Assembly (NCBI RefSeq): GCF_021735925.1
Contig: NZ_WMEA01000004.1
Coordinates: 248,001-312,000 of the forward strand
Source of the DNA: Loktanella sp. M215
GTDB lineage: Bacteria; Pseudomonadota; Alphaproteobacteria; Rhodobacterales; Rhodobacteraceae
DNA: 64,000 nucleotides
Direction: 5' to 3'
Shown piece after piece: positions 26,406 to 34,223 of the stretch; position 1 is the stretch's first letter; every line of letters starts with the position of its first letter. Made by a program: the position numbers and the translations under genes. The notes below the pieces were generated by a model that saw only the letters and a list, made by a program, of their open reading frames with translations, did not search any database and was not told where the DNA came from.

Positions 26406-27562
26406 CCCGCGGCGCGCCGTGGTTCGTCACCGACTTTCTGCCGCGCTGGCTGGGCCGCGCGATGATGCCCGATGGCAGCGTCATTGAGGCGCTGAACCTC
26501 GCGGGGGAGGCTGAAAAACTTGCGCCCACGACATTGACGCAGGCCCGGACGGTCTTTGCGCTGTCACATCTGTATCTTGCGACCCGGGACGACCGCTTGC
26601 GGCAGGCGGCGCTGGCGGTCTACGGCTTTATGGATGGGGCCCTGCGCGACAAGGATGGCGGTTACCGGCAGTCGACGCAGAACGCCTTGCGCCGCAGTTA
26701 CGACCAGTCCTTTGCCCTGCTCGCCCTGACGACATTGCAACGGATCGAACCGGGTGCGGTGCCGGAATCGCGCATCACGGATCTGTGGCACTTCACGCAA
26801 ACTACATTGACCGAACCCGCGACAGGGGCGCTGTGGGAAGACGATGCGATGGCCGCGACCGGGGCCGTTCCTGATGCCTTGCGCGCGCAAAATCCCCATA
26901 TGCACATGCTGGAAGCAACGCTTCAGGCGTTAGAGATGACCGGCGATCCGGCTTGGCTGGATCGGGCCACGCATCTGGTGCAATGTGCGGCGCGTCATTT
27001 CATCGACCCCGCCACCGGGGCCATCCGTGAATTCGTCGGGCCGGACCTGGCCCCGCTTGCCACGCCAAAGGGCGCGCGTCGCGAGCCGGGGCATCAATAC
27101 GAATGGGCCTGGTTGCTGCAGCGTTATGCGGATTTCGGCGGTGACGCTGCGGCCCGCGTCATGGCCGACCGCATGATCGCCTTTGTCACGGCAAGGGGCC
27201 TGCGCCGGGACGGTCCGATGGCGGGCACGCCTTTCGACGCGCTTGACGCCACCGGAGCCCAGACCGAGGCAACCCATCTGCTGTGGCCCTTGACCGAGGC
27301 GGGAAAATACCACGCGGCCACCGGGGCGGCAGACCGCACCCGTGCAATCGAGACACTCATTTTCAAGCATTATTTTGCGGGCGGGCCGGTTCCGGTCTGG
27401 TGCAATCAGCTGGACGGAGCGGGCCGCATCCTTTGGCCCGCCGCCCTCAGCCGCTTGATCTATCACGTCGCGCTTTTCGTCACCGAGGGCGCAGACGCGG
27501 GCCTGTGGCAGCTAGAGGCGCTGCCGGACACGACACACCATGAGGAGGAGACGACACCATGA
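26402..27562 (+). CDS. AGE family epimerase/isomerase
   Basis: N-acylglucosamine 2-epimerase/mannose isomerase family protein of 386 residues with an alpha6/alpha6 barrel. Diagnostic blocks are TLTQARTVFALSHLYLAT near residue 42, RRSYDQSFALLAL near 93, NPHMHMLEATLQALEMT near 160 (catalytic His region), GHQYEWAWLLQRY near 228 and TEATHLLWPLTEAGKYH near 282. It probably interconverts the sugar taken up by the TRAP system that follows; mannose/fructose-type isomerisation is as likely as epimerisation of an N-acyl sugar. It overlaps both neighbours by 4 bases. Confidence 0.85.
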   Translation: MTRGAPWFVTDFLPRWLGRAMMPDGSVIEALNLAGEAEKLAPTTLTQARTVFALSHLYLATRDDRLRQAALAVYGFMDGALRDKDGGYRQSTQNALRRSYDQSFALLALTTLQRIEPGAVPESRITDLWHFTQTTLTEPATGALWEDDAMAATGAVPDALRAQNPHMHMLEATLQALEMTGDPAWLDRATHLVQCAARHFIDPATGAIREFVGPDLAPLATPKGARREPGHQYEWAWLLQRYADFGGDAAARVMADRMIAFVTARGLRRDGPMAGTPFDALDATGAQTEATHLLWPLTEAGKYHAATGAADRTRAIETLIFKHYFAGGPVPVWCNQLDGAGRILWPAALSRLIYHVALFVTEGADAGLWQLEALPDTTHHEEETTP

Positions 27563-28524
27563 ATATCAAGAAACTCGCGGCGATCACAGGGCTGTTCTTG
27601 GCAACAGCCGGGGGGGCATCGGCGCAATACAACCTGAACCTGTCGACGTCGCAGGTCCTGCAAGACCCGCTGGTGATCGCCATGCAGGGCGCGAAAGAGC
27701 GGATCGAGGCGCGCACTGACGGTCAGGTCACGATCACAATCTACCCCAGCTCGCAACTTGGCGAAGACAATGACGTGCTGGAACAAATCCGGGGCGGCGC
27801 ACCGATTGCCGTGCTGGTTGATGCCGGACGCCTTGCGCCCTTCAAAAAAGAACTGGGCATTCTCGCCGCGCCCTATCTGGTTGACGATTATACCCAATAT
27901 GCGGCCGTCACCTCGTCACCGGTCTATGCCAAATGGGTCGACGAACTCGCGGAAAGCTCTGGCGTCCGGCTTCTGAACTATAACTGGTTTCAGGGCACCC
28001 GGCAGATGTTCACCCAGAAGCTGATCGAGAAACCCGCCGACCTGAACGGCGTTCGGGTCCGCACGATCGATGCGCCCAGCTGGATCGCGACGGTCGCGGC
28101 CATGGGTGCCACGCCGGCGCCGATGGCCTGGTCCGAAGTCTATTCGGCGCTGCAACTGGGGGCCATCGACGGTGCCGAAGCGCAGCTGACCGGCGCTTAC
28201 GGCATCAAGCTGCACGAGGTCACGACCCATGTGGCGCTGACCAACCACATCCAGCTGTTCACCGGACTTGCGACCTCGGAAGCGTGGTGGAGTGCGCTGC
28301 CCGAAGACCTGCGCATCGTCGTCTCTGAAGAACTGTCCGCCGCAGGCGAAGACGCGACGCAGGCGACCGTGGCCAAGTTGGCCGAGGTGCAGTCCGACAT
28401 GGAAGCCGCCGGCGTGGCCTTCAACGAAGTCGATCTGGCGCCGTTCAAAGAGGCGACCGCCGGCGTCTATGAAGAGGTCGGCCTGACCGAGGCCCGCGCG
28501 GCGCTGGCACCTTACCTGCCGTAA
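27559..28524 (+). CDS. TRAP transporter substrate-binding protein DctP
   Basis: Periplasmic binding protein of 321 residues. Residues 1-22 form the signal peptide (AGGASA/QY). TITIYPSSQLGEDNDVLEQI near 55, FKKELGILAAPYLV near 95 and KPADLNGVRVRTIDAPSW near 155 (the conserved Arg that binds the substrate carboxylate) are DctP hallmarks. The presence of that Arg suggests an acidic ligand such as a sugar acid. It overlaps the AGE gene by 4 bases and is separated from the membrane subunits by a strong hairpin. Confidence 0.92.
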   Translation: MNIKKLAAITGLFLATAGGASAQYNLNLSTSQVLQDPLVIAMQGAKERIEARTDGQVTITIYPSSQLGEDNDVLEQIRGGAPIAVLVDAGRLAPFKKELGILAAPYLVDDYTQYAAVTSSPVYAKWVDELAESSGVRLLNYNWFQGTRQMFTQKLIEKPADLNGVRVRTIDAPSWIATVAAMGATPAPMAWSEVYSALQLGAIDGAEAQLTGAYGIKLHEVTTHVALTNHIQLFTGLATSEAWWSALPEDLRIVVSEELSAAGEDATQATVAKLAEVQSDMEAAGVAFNEVDLAPFKEATAGVYEEVGLTEARAALAPYLP

Positions 28525-28541
28525 GACCAGCTCTCGCGATC

Positions 28542-28569
28542 CGCCCCCGTAACAGGCGTTACGGGGGCG
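28542..28569 (+). promoter_or_regulatory. intergenic hairpin between dctP and dctQM
   Basis: A perfect 12-bp stem CGCCCCCGTAAC/GTTACGGGGGCG with an AGGC loop lies 17 bases after the dctP stop. No T run follows, so it is not a simple terminator. It more likely protects the 3' end of dctP mRNA or partly attenuates dctQM, giving an excess of binding protein, as is common in TRAP operons. Confidence 0.7.
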
Positions 28570-28593
28570 TCCTCACCCCACCTAAAACACGTG

Positions 28594-29097
28594 ATGCACA
28601 TGATCTTCTGGAAGTTCTACGACCGGGTCGAACTGGGTATCGGTCTGCTGGCGTTGGCGGCGACCGTCGTGGCAGTGCTGGTCGCCGCTATCGGACGCAG
28701 TTTGGGGATGCCGGTGACATCGGCCCCGCAGTTTGCGCAGCTGTTTCTGATCTGGACCATCATGTTTGGTGCGGACCTTGCAATGAAATCCGGCGGGCAT
28801 ATCCGAGTCTCGGCCCTTTTCGACCTTGCCCCGCCGCAACTTCAGGCGGCGCTGGCGGCGGTGCATGCGGCCCTGATGCTGGGCTTTCTGGCCTTCGTCG
28901 CGATCCACGGCTGGCTGCTGTCGTTGAGCAACTGGCAACGCGAACTGGGGGCCTCGGGTCTGTCCTACGGGCTGGTGACGCTGGCCGTCGCGGTCGGTGC
29001 GGCACTGTTGGGCATATCCCTGCTGCGTCGGCTTTTGACGCAGGGCGTTCTGGGCGCCATCACATCGGATGGTGACGCACCGGAGGAATTACTATGA
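28594..29097 (+). CDS. TRAP transporter small permease DctQ
   Basis: Membrane protein of 168 residues with four hydrophobic helices. The pattern FYDRVELGIGLLALAATVVAV (first helix), TSAPQFAQLFLIWTIMFGAD (second) and KSGGHIRVSALFDL (amphipathic loop with the conserved Gly-His) is typical of DctQ. It pairs with DctM to anchor the transport complex. Start choice between the ATGs at 28594 and 28600 is open; no strong Shine-Dalgarno is seen. The stop overlaps the dctM ATG. Confidence 0.88.
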   Translation: MHMIFWKFYDRVELGIGLLALAATVVAVLVAAIGRSLGMPVTSAPQFAQLFLIWTIMFGADLAMKSGGHIRVSALFDLAPPQLQAALAAVHAALMLGFLAFVAIHGWLLSLSNWQRELGASGLSYGLVTLAVAVGAALLGISLLRRLLTQGVLGAITSDGDAPEELL

Positions 29098-30380
29098 TCT
29101 CCAGCCTTATTCTGGCCGCCGCACTGATTCTGATCGCGGCGGGCATGCCGGTGGCCTTTGCCATCGGCATCGCGGGCGCCAGCTACTTTCTGTTGCCCTC
29201 GACCTTTCTGCCGGATTCGACGGCGGTGCAAAGGATCGTCGCCGCCAGCCAGTCGTTTCCGCTGCTTGCGGTCCCGTTGTTCATTCTGCTCGGTAACCTG
29301 ATGAACTCAGCTGGTATCACATCGCGATTGGTTGGACTTGCGACCACGCTGACCGGCTGGATGCGCGGCGGGCTGGCGCAGTCGACGCTGGTGCTGTCGA
29401 CGCTGATGGGCGGTGTCTCGGGGTCGGCGGTCGCCGATGCGGCCATGCAGGCGCGCATTCTCGGCGAACCGATGGTCGAGAAAGGCTATAATCGCGGCTT
29501 TACCGGGGCGATCCTCGCCATTGGCGGCCTGATCACCGCAACCCTGCCGCCCAGTCTGGGGTTGATCCTTTACGGCTATCTTGGTGAAGTTTCGATCGGG
29601 CGACTGTTCATTGCGGGCATCATGCCGGGATTCCTTCTGCTGACGACGCTGATGATCGCGACATGGTATGTGGCCCGCCGGGACGGCTATCAGCCCGAAA
29701 ATGACCGGCTGCCGACGCTGGCCGAGGTCGGGCGCGACGTGAAGGACGGGTTCTGGGCGATCCTGTTTCCGGTCTGGTTGCTGGTCGGAATCCGCTTCGG
29801 GTTTTTCACTCCGTCAGAGGCCGGGGCCTTTGCCGTCGCCTACGCTCTGGTCGTCGGCTTTTTCATTCACCGCGAGCTGACCCTGGCCAAGATGCTGGAC
29901 GCGCTTGTGCAAAGCCTGCGCGACATCGGAATGATCATGCTGATCATCCTGTTCTCGGGCACCTTCGGCTTTGTCATCACCTTCGAAAGGGTCCCGCAGT
30001 CGATCGCCGAATTCACCCTGACCGCGATCACCAACCCAACGGTCCTGCTGTTCGTCGTCTCCGGCTTCCTGCTGTTCCTTGGGACGCTGGTCGAAGCGAC
30101 AGTGCTGGTAATGCTGCTGACGCCGATTCTGGTTCCGGTCGTCACGGCGGCAGGCATTGATCCGGTGCATTTCGGTCTGGTGATGATGACGCTTGTGACC
30201 TTCGGGGGCATGACCCCGCCGGTCGGCGTCTCGATGTTCACGGTCTGCGGGATTCTGCGCTGTTCCTACCGCGACTACACGATTCAGATGGTGCCCCTCG
30301 CGGGGGCGGTTCTGGCGATGGTGACCCTGATGATCCTGTTCCCGCAGATTGTTATGTTTCTGCCCAATCACCTGATGTGA
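29094..30380 (+). CDS. TRAP transporter large permease DctM
   Basis: Membrane permease of 428 residues with about 12 helices. MPVAFAIGIAGASYF near 20, PLFILLGNLMNSAGIT near 60, LMGGVSGSAVADAAMQ near 103 and ATLPPSLGLILYGYLG near 145 are conserved DctM blocks; GGMTPPVGVSMFTVCGI near 375 forms the second sodium-site hairpin. It is intact and closes the GntR-AGE-TRAP operon. The gap that follows to 30739 (359 bases) contains no gene that I recognise. Confidence 0.92.
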   Translation: MISSLILAAALILIAAGMPVAFAIGIAGASYFLLPSTFLPDSTAVQRIVAASQSFPLLAVPLFILLGNLMNSAGITSRLVGLATTLTGWMRGGLAQSTLVLSTLMGGVSGSAVADAAMQARILGEPMVEKGYNRGFTGAILAIGGLITATLPPSLGLILYGYLGEVSIGRLFIAGIMPGFLLLTTLMIATWYVARRDGYQPENDRLPTLAEVGRDVKDGFWAILFPVWLLVGIRFGFFTPSEAGAFAVAYALVVGFFIHRELTLAKMLDALVQSLRDIGMIMLIILFSGTFGFVITFERVPQSIAEFTLTAITNPTVLLFVVSGFLLFLGTLVEATVLVMLLTPILVPVVTAAGIDPVHFGLVMMTLVTFGGMTPPVGVSMFTVCGILRCSYRDYTIQMVPLAGAVLAMVTLMILFPQIVMFLPNHLM

Positions 30381-30739
30381 GGTTGGTTCTGGTTAAAAAT
30401 GAAATCATTAGGTTTATCGGCGTTTGACATATGTAGCGGTCGATCCACAAATGAAATGCTAAAGCTTCTGTGGTTGCCGCCCGTGATGCAAGAAGTTTCT
30501 GACCTTGTTGACGTGTGATCGAAATCGGTCTTCTGTCAGGCCTCGTTATGCGGCATTTCCAGAAGCTGCGGGCCGGGATGGTGATCTGCGGATCAGGTCC
30601 AAATCTTATCCCCGAGCTGGTCAGCTCAAAGTCTTTAACTGGTTTTCCGAATCCAGATCTGTTCGATCGTTTTGCCCATTCAGGTCATCGTCTTCACACA
30701 CCCCCGTGGCACCAAGGGTAGCAGCTTACGGCATGATGG

Positions 30740-31070
30740 TCATGCCGTAACCGCCATCGCCGGATCTCGGTAATCCTCGATCTTCGTCAGCATCGCCCAG
30801 ATCTGCCGGGCCATCTTGTTCGCCAAGGCGATCCCAACCAGCATCTTCGGCTTCCTTGCCAGCATACGCCCGATCCAGCCCTCCGCCGGAACCGTATGCC
30901 GCGCCCGCCCTATGATCCGGGTCATTGCTCCGGTGATCAGAAGGCGACGGATGTCGGTTTGGCCGGCTTTCGATATCCGCCCAAGGCGCTCCTTGCCGCC
31001 AGAAGAGTGCTACCGGGCACAAGTCCCAGCCAAGCCGCCAAGTCTGCGCTCGGTAGCGTCCGTCAAGCTG
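30740..31070 (-). pseudogene. IS110 family transposase C-terminal remnant
   Basis: On the minus strand the sequence reads ADLAAWLGLVP, then after a one-base loss GGKERLGRISKAGQTDIRRL and RRLLITGAMTRIIGRARHT, ending LANKMARQIWAMLTKIEDYR. This is the C-terminal, helix-hairpin-helix-containing half of an IS110-type transposase. The N-terminal half is absent here. A separate N-terminal IS110 fragment lies at 32.3 kb in the opposite orientation. Confidence 0.82.
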
Positions 31071-31303
31071 GTGTAAATTCGAGTATGGAGCCTTTTTGAC
31101 GATACAAGGGCGCTTCCCAAAAACGACCGTTTTAGGTGTCACAAGAGCTGGTAACTAAAATGGACGCAGAGCCTACCATGGGTTGTAGCGGATTTGCGCA
31201 GTCAAAACCGAGATTTTTTAAAAACTTGCCCGAAGGTTTAAAGCGGATCACACTTAAGTGAGCGGTGTCTCAATGATGAGATATCGCATCATTGGAGGTT
31301 TGA

Positions 31304-31676
31304 ATGAAGCCATATTTTAGTTTGTGCAGCATTACTTCTTACAGCATGTGCTGGAACTGCCCCGGAACCGCACGCTTTAGCATTCAATGGACGAATCACG
31401 ACACAGGCGGAATTTTCGACCTTGATTGGCCGAAAACTGACGACTGGCGACGATTTTATAGTAGTCAATCCAGACGGCACGTTCGTCGGCCGATACAACG
31501 GCGTCGAGACGTTGGGGACATGGGAATTCAGGGATGGGTTCTTCTGTCGGGTGATCATGCAAGGGCCGTCAGGTCCGGACCCCGAAAACTGCAACGTCAA
31601 CGTCCTTCAAGGAAACACCCTGACAGTCCAGCCCGATCGCGGTGCGGGGCGACCGGTCATTTATACCGTGACCTGA
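31304..31676 (+). pseudogene. small lipoprotein, one-base frameshift near the start
   Basis: An ideal GGAGG lies 6 bases before the ATG at 31304. The frame MKPY runs into TTTT (31315-31318); with one T fewer it continues LVCAALLLTACAG, a signal peptide with a lipobox Cys, and then about 105 residues to 31676. The mature part has a beta-rich pattern (FNGRITTQAEFSTLIGRKL, NPDGTFVGRYNGVETLGTWE, FFCRVIMQGP). I do not recognise the family beyond that pattern. It stands alone between mobile remnants. The frameshift may be a sequence error. Confidence 0.55.
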
Positions 31677-31823
31677 AGGCAGACGGAACGGCTGCAAAGC
31701 GCAAGCACCATCGGACCTAACTGCGGATAAATGCCCATCGACGCAGGCAGCGCTTGTGTTCTTAAGCAAACCAACCCGGCGGATTATTTCTGGCGGGTGC
31801 GCGTGGGTCAGATCATTGAGCAA

Positions 31824-32090
31824 TCAAGTGCTATAATCCGGCCCTTCCCTCTCGATGGCCCTCTGTCGTTCCAGCACCCGCTCTTGCTCCAGCACGCACT
31901 GCCGCTTTTGGTCCTGCTCCGCCAGGTCTTCGCCGGCGCTCTCGACGTTGCGCTCTATCTCAACGCTCCGGTCCTCACCCCGGCTTTCCCGCGCGGCCTG
32001 TAACCGCTCAAGGGCGCACTGAGGACCATCCACGACTCCACGCGATGCACCAGCGGCTTGCAGCCGCTCCAGCGCTGTCTACGAGGCGCG
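31824..32090 (-). other. unidentified charged coiled-coil remnant
   Basis: On the minus strand about 85 codons rich in Glu, Arg and Gln read ALERLQAAGASRG, then again ALERLQAARESRG, then a coiled coil (EQERVLERQRAIEREG) to a stop at 31824. No start codon with a ribosome site is visible and the upstream frame is stopped. It resembles the C-terminal tails of relaxases or similar mobilisation proteins only in composition, so the identity is open. Confidence 0.25.
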
Positions 32091-32334
32091 GCTGAAACCA
32101 ATGGTTGCCGCGCGCGCTCGCACTAGATCTAAGGCCCGCTCCCCTGAGCACATGGGGGTCCGCCCGGACTAGATCGAGGTCGATGTTCGGATCAAACTCT
32201 GAATAGCAGGGGGTTCTGTCGTGGACTTCTGTCCAGGACAGAAACCACATGGTGTGATTGCGGCGGTCGCTCTCCAGTGGCGAACGAGGTCCGGTATACT
32301 GGCCTCATGTATATATGCCGTGAGGAGAACGACC

Positions 32335-32640
32335 ATGACATATTATGCCGGACTCGACGTATCACTCATAGAGGTTTCGATCTGTATTGTTGATGACGAT
32401 GGAGCGCTTATGGCTCAAGGCACAACGCCCGCTGATCCTGAAGGGTTCGCGGGTTGGCTAAAGACCCGGTCGCTGGCCCCAAAGCGGATCGTGCATGAAA
32501 GCGGCCAGCTTTCGATTTGGTTACAGCGCGGAATGGTTCAGCTGAGTTTACCCCAATTCACATCCGGAGCGAAGAGTCAGACAGGCTGCGTGCGTTGGTC
32601 GGAGGGCGGGAACAACTGATCCGCTTGCGTAAGGATCAGG
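32335..32640 (+). pseudogene. IS110 family transposase N-terminal remnant
   Basis: From ATG 32335 the sequence reads YYAGLDVSLIEVSICIVDDDG, the RuvC-like start of IS110 transposases with the first catalytic Asp, and APKRIVHESGQLSIWL. After an internal deletion and frame change near 32530 a further IS110 stretch follows (RSEESDRLRALVGGREQLIRLRKD). It ends at about 32640, exactly where the acr3 coding sequence on the other strand breaks off. AGGAG lies 10 bases before the ATG. Confidence 0.78.
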
Positions 32641-32984
32641 CCCGCAAAGACGTAGTTGAAAAGCAGCACGCCGACTGCTGCCATCGTGAACGGCTTGATC
32701 AGCCAGTTCACCACCAGCGTGACGACCAGACCTTTGGGTTTGTCGCCCACCTGGCGCAGCGCACCGAAGTCGACACCCACCATCATGGGATCGACCATGG
32801 CCCGGATCAGCACCGCCACGGGCAAGTTGACTGACGCGATTTCCAAAGAGGCGAGGGCTGCAAACGCGCTTGGGAACAAATTGCCAAGCAATAGCCCTGC
32901 GCCAATCGCCAGCACCACCCAGACGGACAGCCAGCGTTCAAAAGCTCCCAGTCCCGCCTCAGCTGGAAGCGATGTATCGGTCAT
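32577..32984 (-). pseudogene. acr3: ACR3 family arsenite efflux pump, truncated
   Basis: The first 115 residues are a clear ACR3 (bile/arsenite/riboflavin transporter) N-terminus: SLPAEAGLGAFERWLSVWV, NLPVAVLIRAMVDPMMVGVDF, QVGDKPKGLVVTLVVNW and IKPFTMAAVGVLLFNYVFAG, with three to four membrane helices. Similarity ends near 32640 and the frame runs into the IS110 remnant to a stop at 32577. The full protein has about 350 residues and the conserved Cys in a later helix. Arsenite export from this copy is therefore lost. Third gene of arsR-arsC-acr3. Confidence 0.88.
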
Positions 32985-33008
32985 GTCAGGCTTTCCGGAG
33001 AGAGGGGG

Positions 33009-33518
33009 TCAGTCGGCTTTGACGGCAGACTTGCCAATGTCGTCGAGGTTGCGTTGCAGAGCCATCCGATCAAGCGAGCCAAGCGGCAGGCTGACGAAGA
33101 TGGAAATGCGGCTGCGGAGCATCCGGTAGGTTTCCGCAAAGGCGAGCCGCTTGACGGCTTCGGGACCTTCGACCTTCACCGGATCAGGCACACCCCAATG
33201 TGCGGTCATCGGCTGACCCGGCCAGAATGGACATTCTTCGGCCGCCGCGTTGTCGCAGACGGTAAACACGAAATCCATCTGCGGCGCATCGGAGCTGGCA
33301 AATTCATCCCAACTCTTGGATCGTGCAAAGCCGGTGTCGTGGTGCAGGCCCCGAAGCAGATCGAGCGTGTAGGGGTGTGGTGCAGATCCCGGCCTTGATC
33401 CGGCTGAATAAGCCTTGAATTTGCCCATACCCTCGCGGTTCATGATGGCTTCTGCGATGATCGACCTAGCAGAGTTTCCGGTGCAAAGGAACAGGACGTT
33501 GTAGATATCCTTGGTCAT
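33009..33518 (-). CDS. arsC: arsenate reductase, low-molecular-weight phosphatase type
   Basis: Protein of 169 residues reducing arsenate to arsenite. The P-loop LFLCTGNSARS (C-x5-R, Cys13) is at residues 10-20 and the second Cys region VCDNAAAEECPFWPG near 86-100; HWGVPDP near 106 supplies the general acid Asp. It lies 9 bases after arsR and 24 before acr3 in one operon. Complete, although the exporter behind it is broken. Confidence 0.9.
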   Translation of the reverse strand: MTKDIYNVLFLCTGNSARSIIAEAIMNREGMGKFKAYSAGSRPGSAPHPYTLDLLRGLHHDTGFARSKSWDEFASSDAPQMDFVFTVCDNAAAEECPFWPGQPMTAHWGVPDPVKVEGPEAVKRLAFAETYRMLRSRISIFVSLPLGSLDRMALQRNLDDIGKSAVKAD

Positions 33519-33527
33519 GTCTGTCTC

Positions 33528-33860
33528 CTAACAGGCGCAGACGAGTTCATTAATGACCGGTTGGCACAGCTCCGGACGACCGCCGCAGCAATCCTCCATC
33601 AGAAAAGCCAGCAGGCCGCGCATCCCGTCCATGTCTGCAAAGTAGCGGATGCTGCGTCCCTCGCGCTCACTCCTGATCAGACCTGTACGCGCGAGGATGC
33701 CCAAGTTGGTCGACATCGTGTTCTGACGCACCCCGAGGGTATCGCTGATGTCGCCCGCCGTCATGCCGGCCTCTCCAGCTTTGATGAGAAGACGAAACAC
33801 ATCGAGCCGGGTGGCTTGACTGAGAGCGGCGAAAGCGTCGAGTGCGTTATTGATATCCAT
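33528..33860 (-). CDS. arsR: ArsR family repressor
   Basis: Winged-helix repressor of 110 residues that leads the arsenic operon. LSQATRLDVFRLLIKAGEAG (residues 13-32) and the recognition helix VRQNTMSTNLGILARTGLI near 48-66 are typical. Possible metalloid ligands are the vicinal Cys pair in EDCCGG near 91 and the C-terminal Cys residues in VCAC. It likely represses its own promoter until arsenite or antimonite binds. Confidence 0.9.
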   Translation of the reverse strand: MDINNALDAFAALSQATRLDVFRLLIKAGEAGMTAGDISDTLGVRQNTMSTNLGILARTGLIRSEREGRSIRYFADMDGMRGLLAFLMEDCCGGRPELCQPVINELVCAC

Positions 33861-33862
33861 AC

Positions 33863-33878
33863 ATCAAGAATTATAGAT
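33863..33878. promoter_or_regulatory. possible ArsR operator
   Basis: ATCAAGAATTATAGAT, an AT-rich imperfect inverted repeat (ATCAA/TAGAT arms), starts 3 bases upstream of the arsR ATG on the minus strand. Position and composition fit an ArsR binding site. The remaining 345 bases up to 34223 hold no gene I can support; a short frame reading LAIALANLGDVVETLDG resembles a tetratricopeptide scrap. Confidence 0.3.
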
Positions 33879-34223
33879 ACTATTGGTGCGGGTCAAGTGA
33901 CCTATTCTGGCGGTCCCTCGTTTAATAGCCGATTTGTACCGTAAAGCGAAGCTTGCCGAGCGTTCTAAAACGGTGGTTATTGTCTCTGCCTTGATCATGG
34001 GCGCGACTAAAATCACATCTCTACGGTAGAAGGCGGTAGCGTGCGCATGTCTGTCGTGACCACAAAATTGCGCACTCTGGCCGAAGAGTAGCCGACACCC
34101 GACGCCCGACGCTCTCTCGCCATCGCCCTCGCCAATCTCGGCGACGTTGTGGAGACGCTCGACGGACCCGCCGCCGCAAGGCGCCTGCGCGAGGAAGAGA
34201 TGCGGCTCAAGCGTACCTTGGGG

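Noticed and set aside
30381..30739. Plus-strand frame of about 68 codons (30515-30721)
   Set aside because: A GSGPNLIPELVSS segment looked protein-like, but there is no ribosome site or recognisable family.
33861..34223. Possible further regulator gene between arsR and the TRAP operon
   Set aside because: Only short frames with stops; no helix-turn-helix seen.
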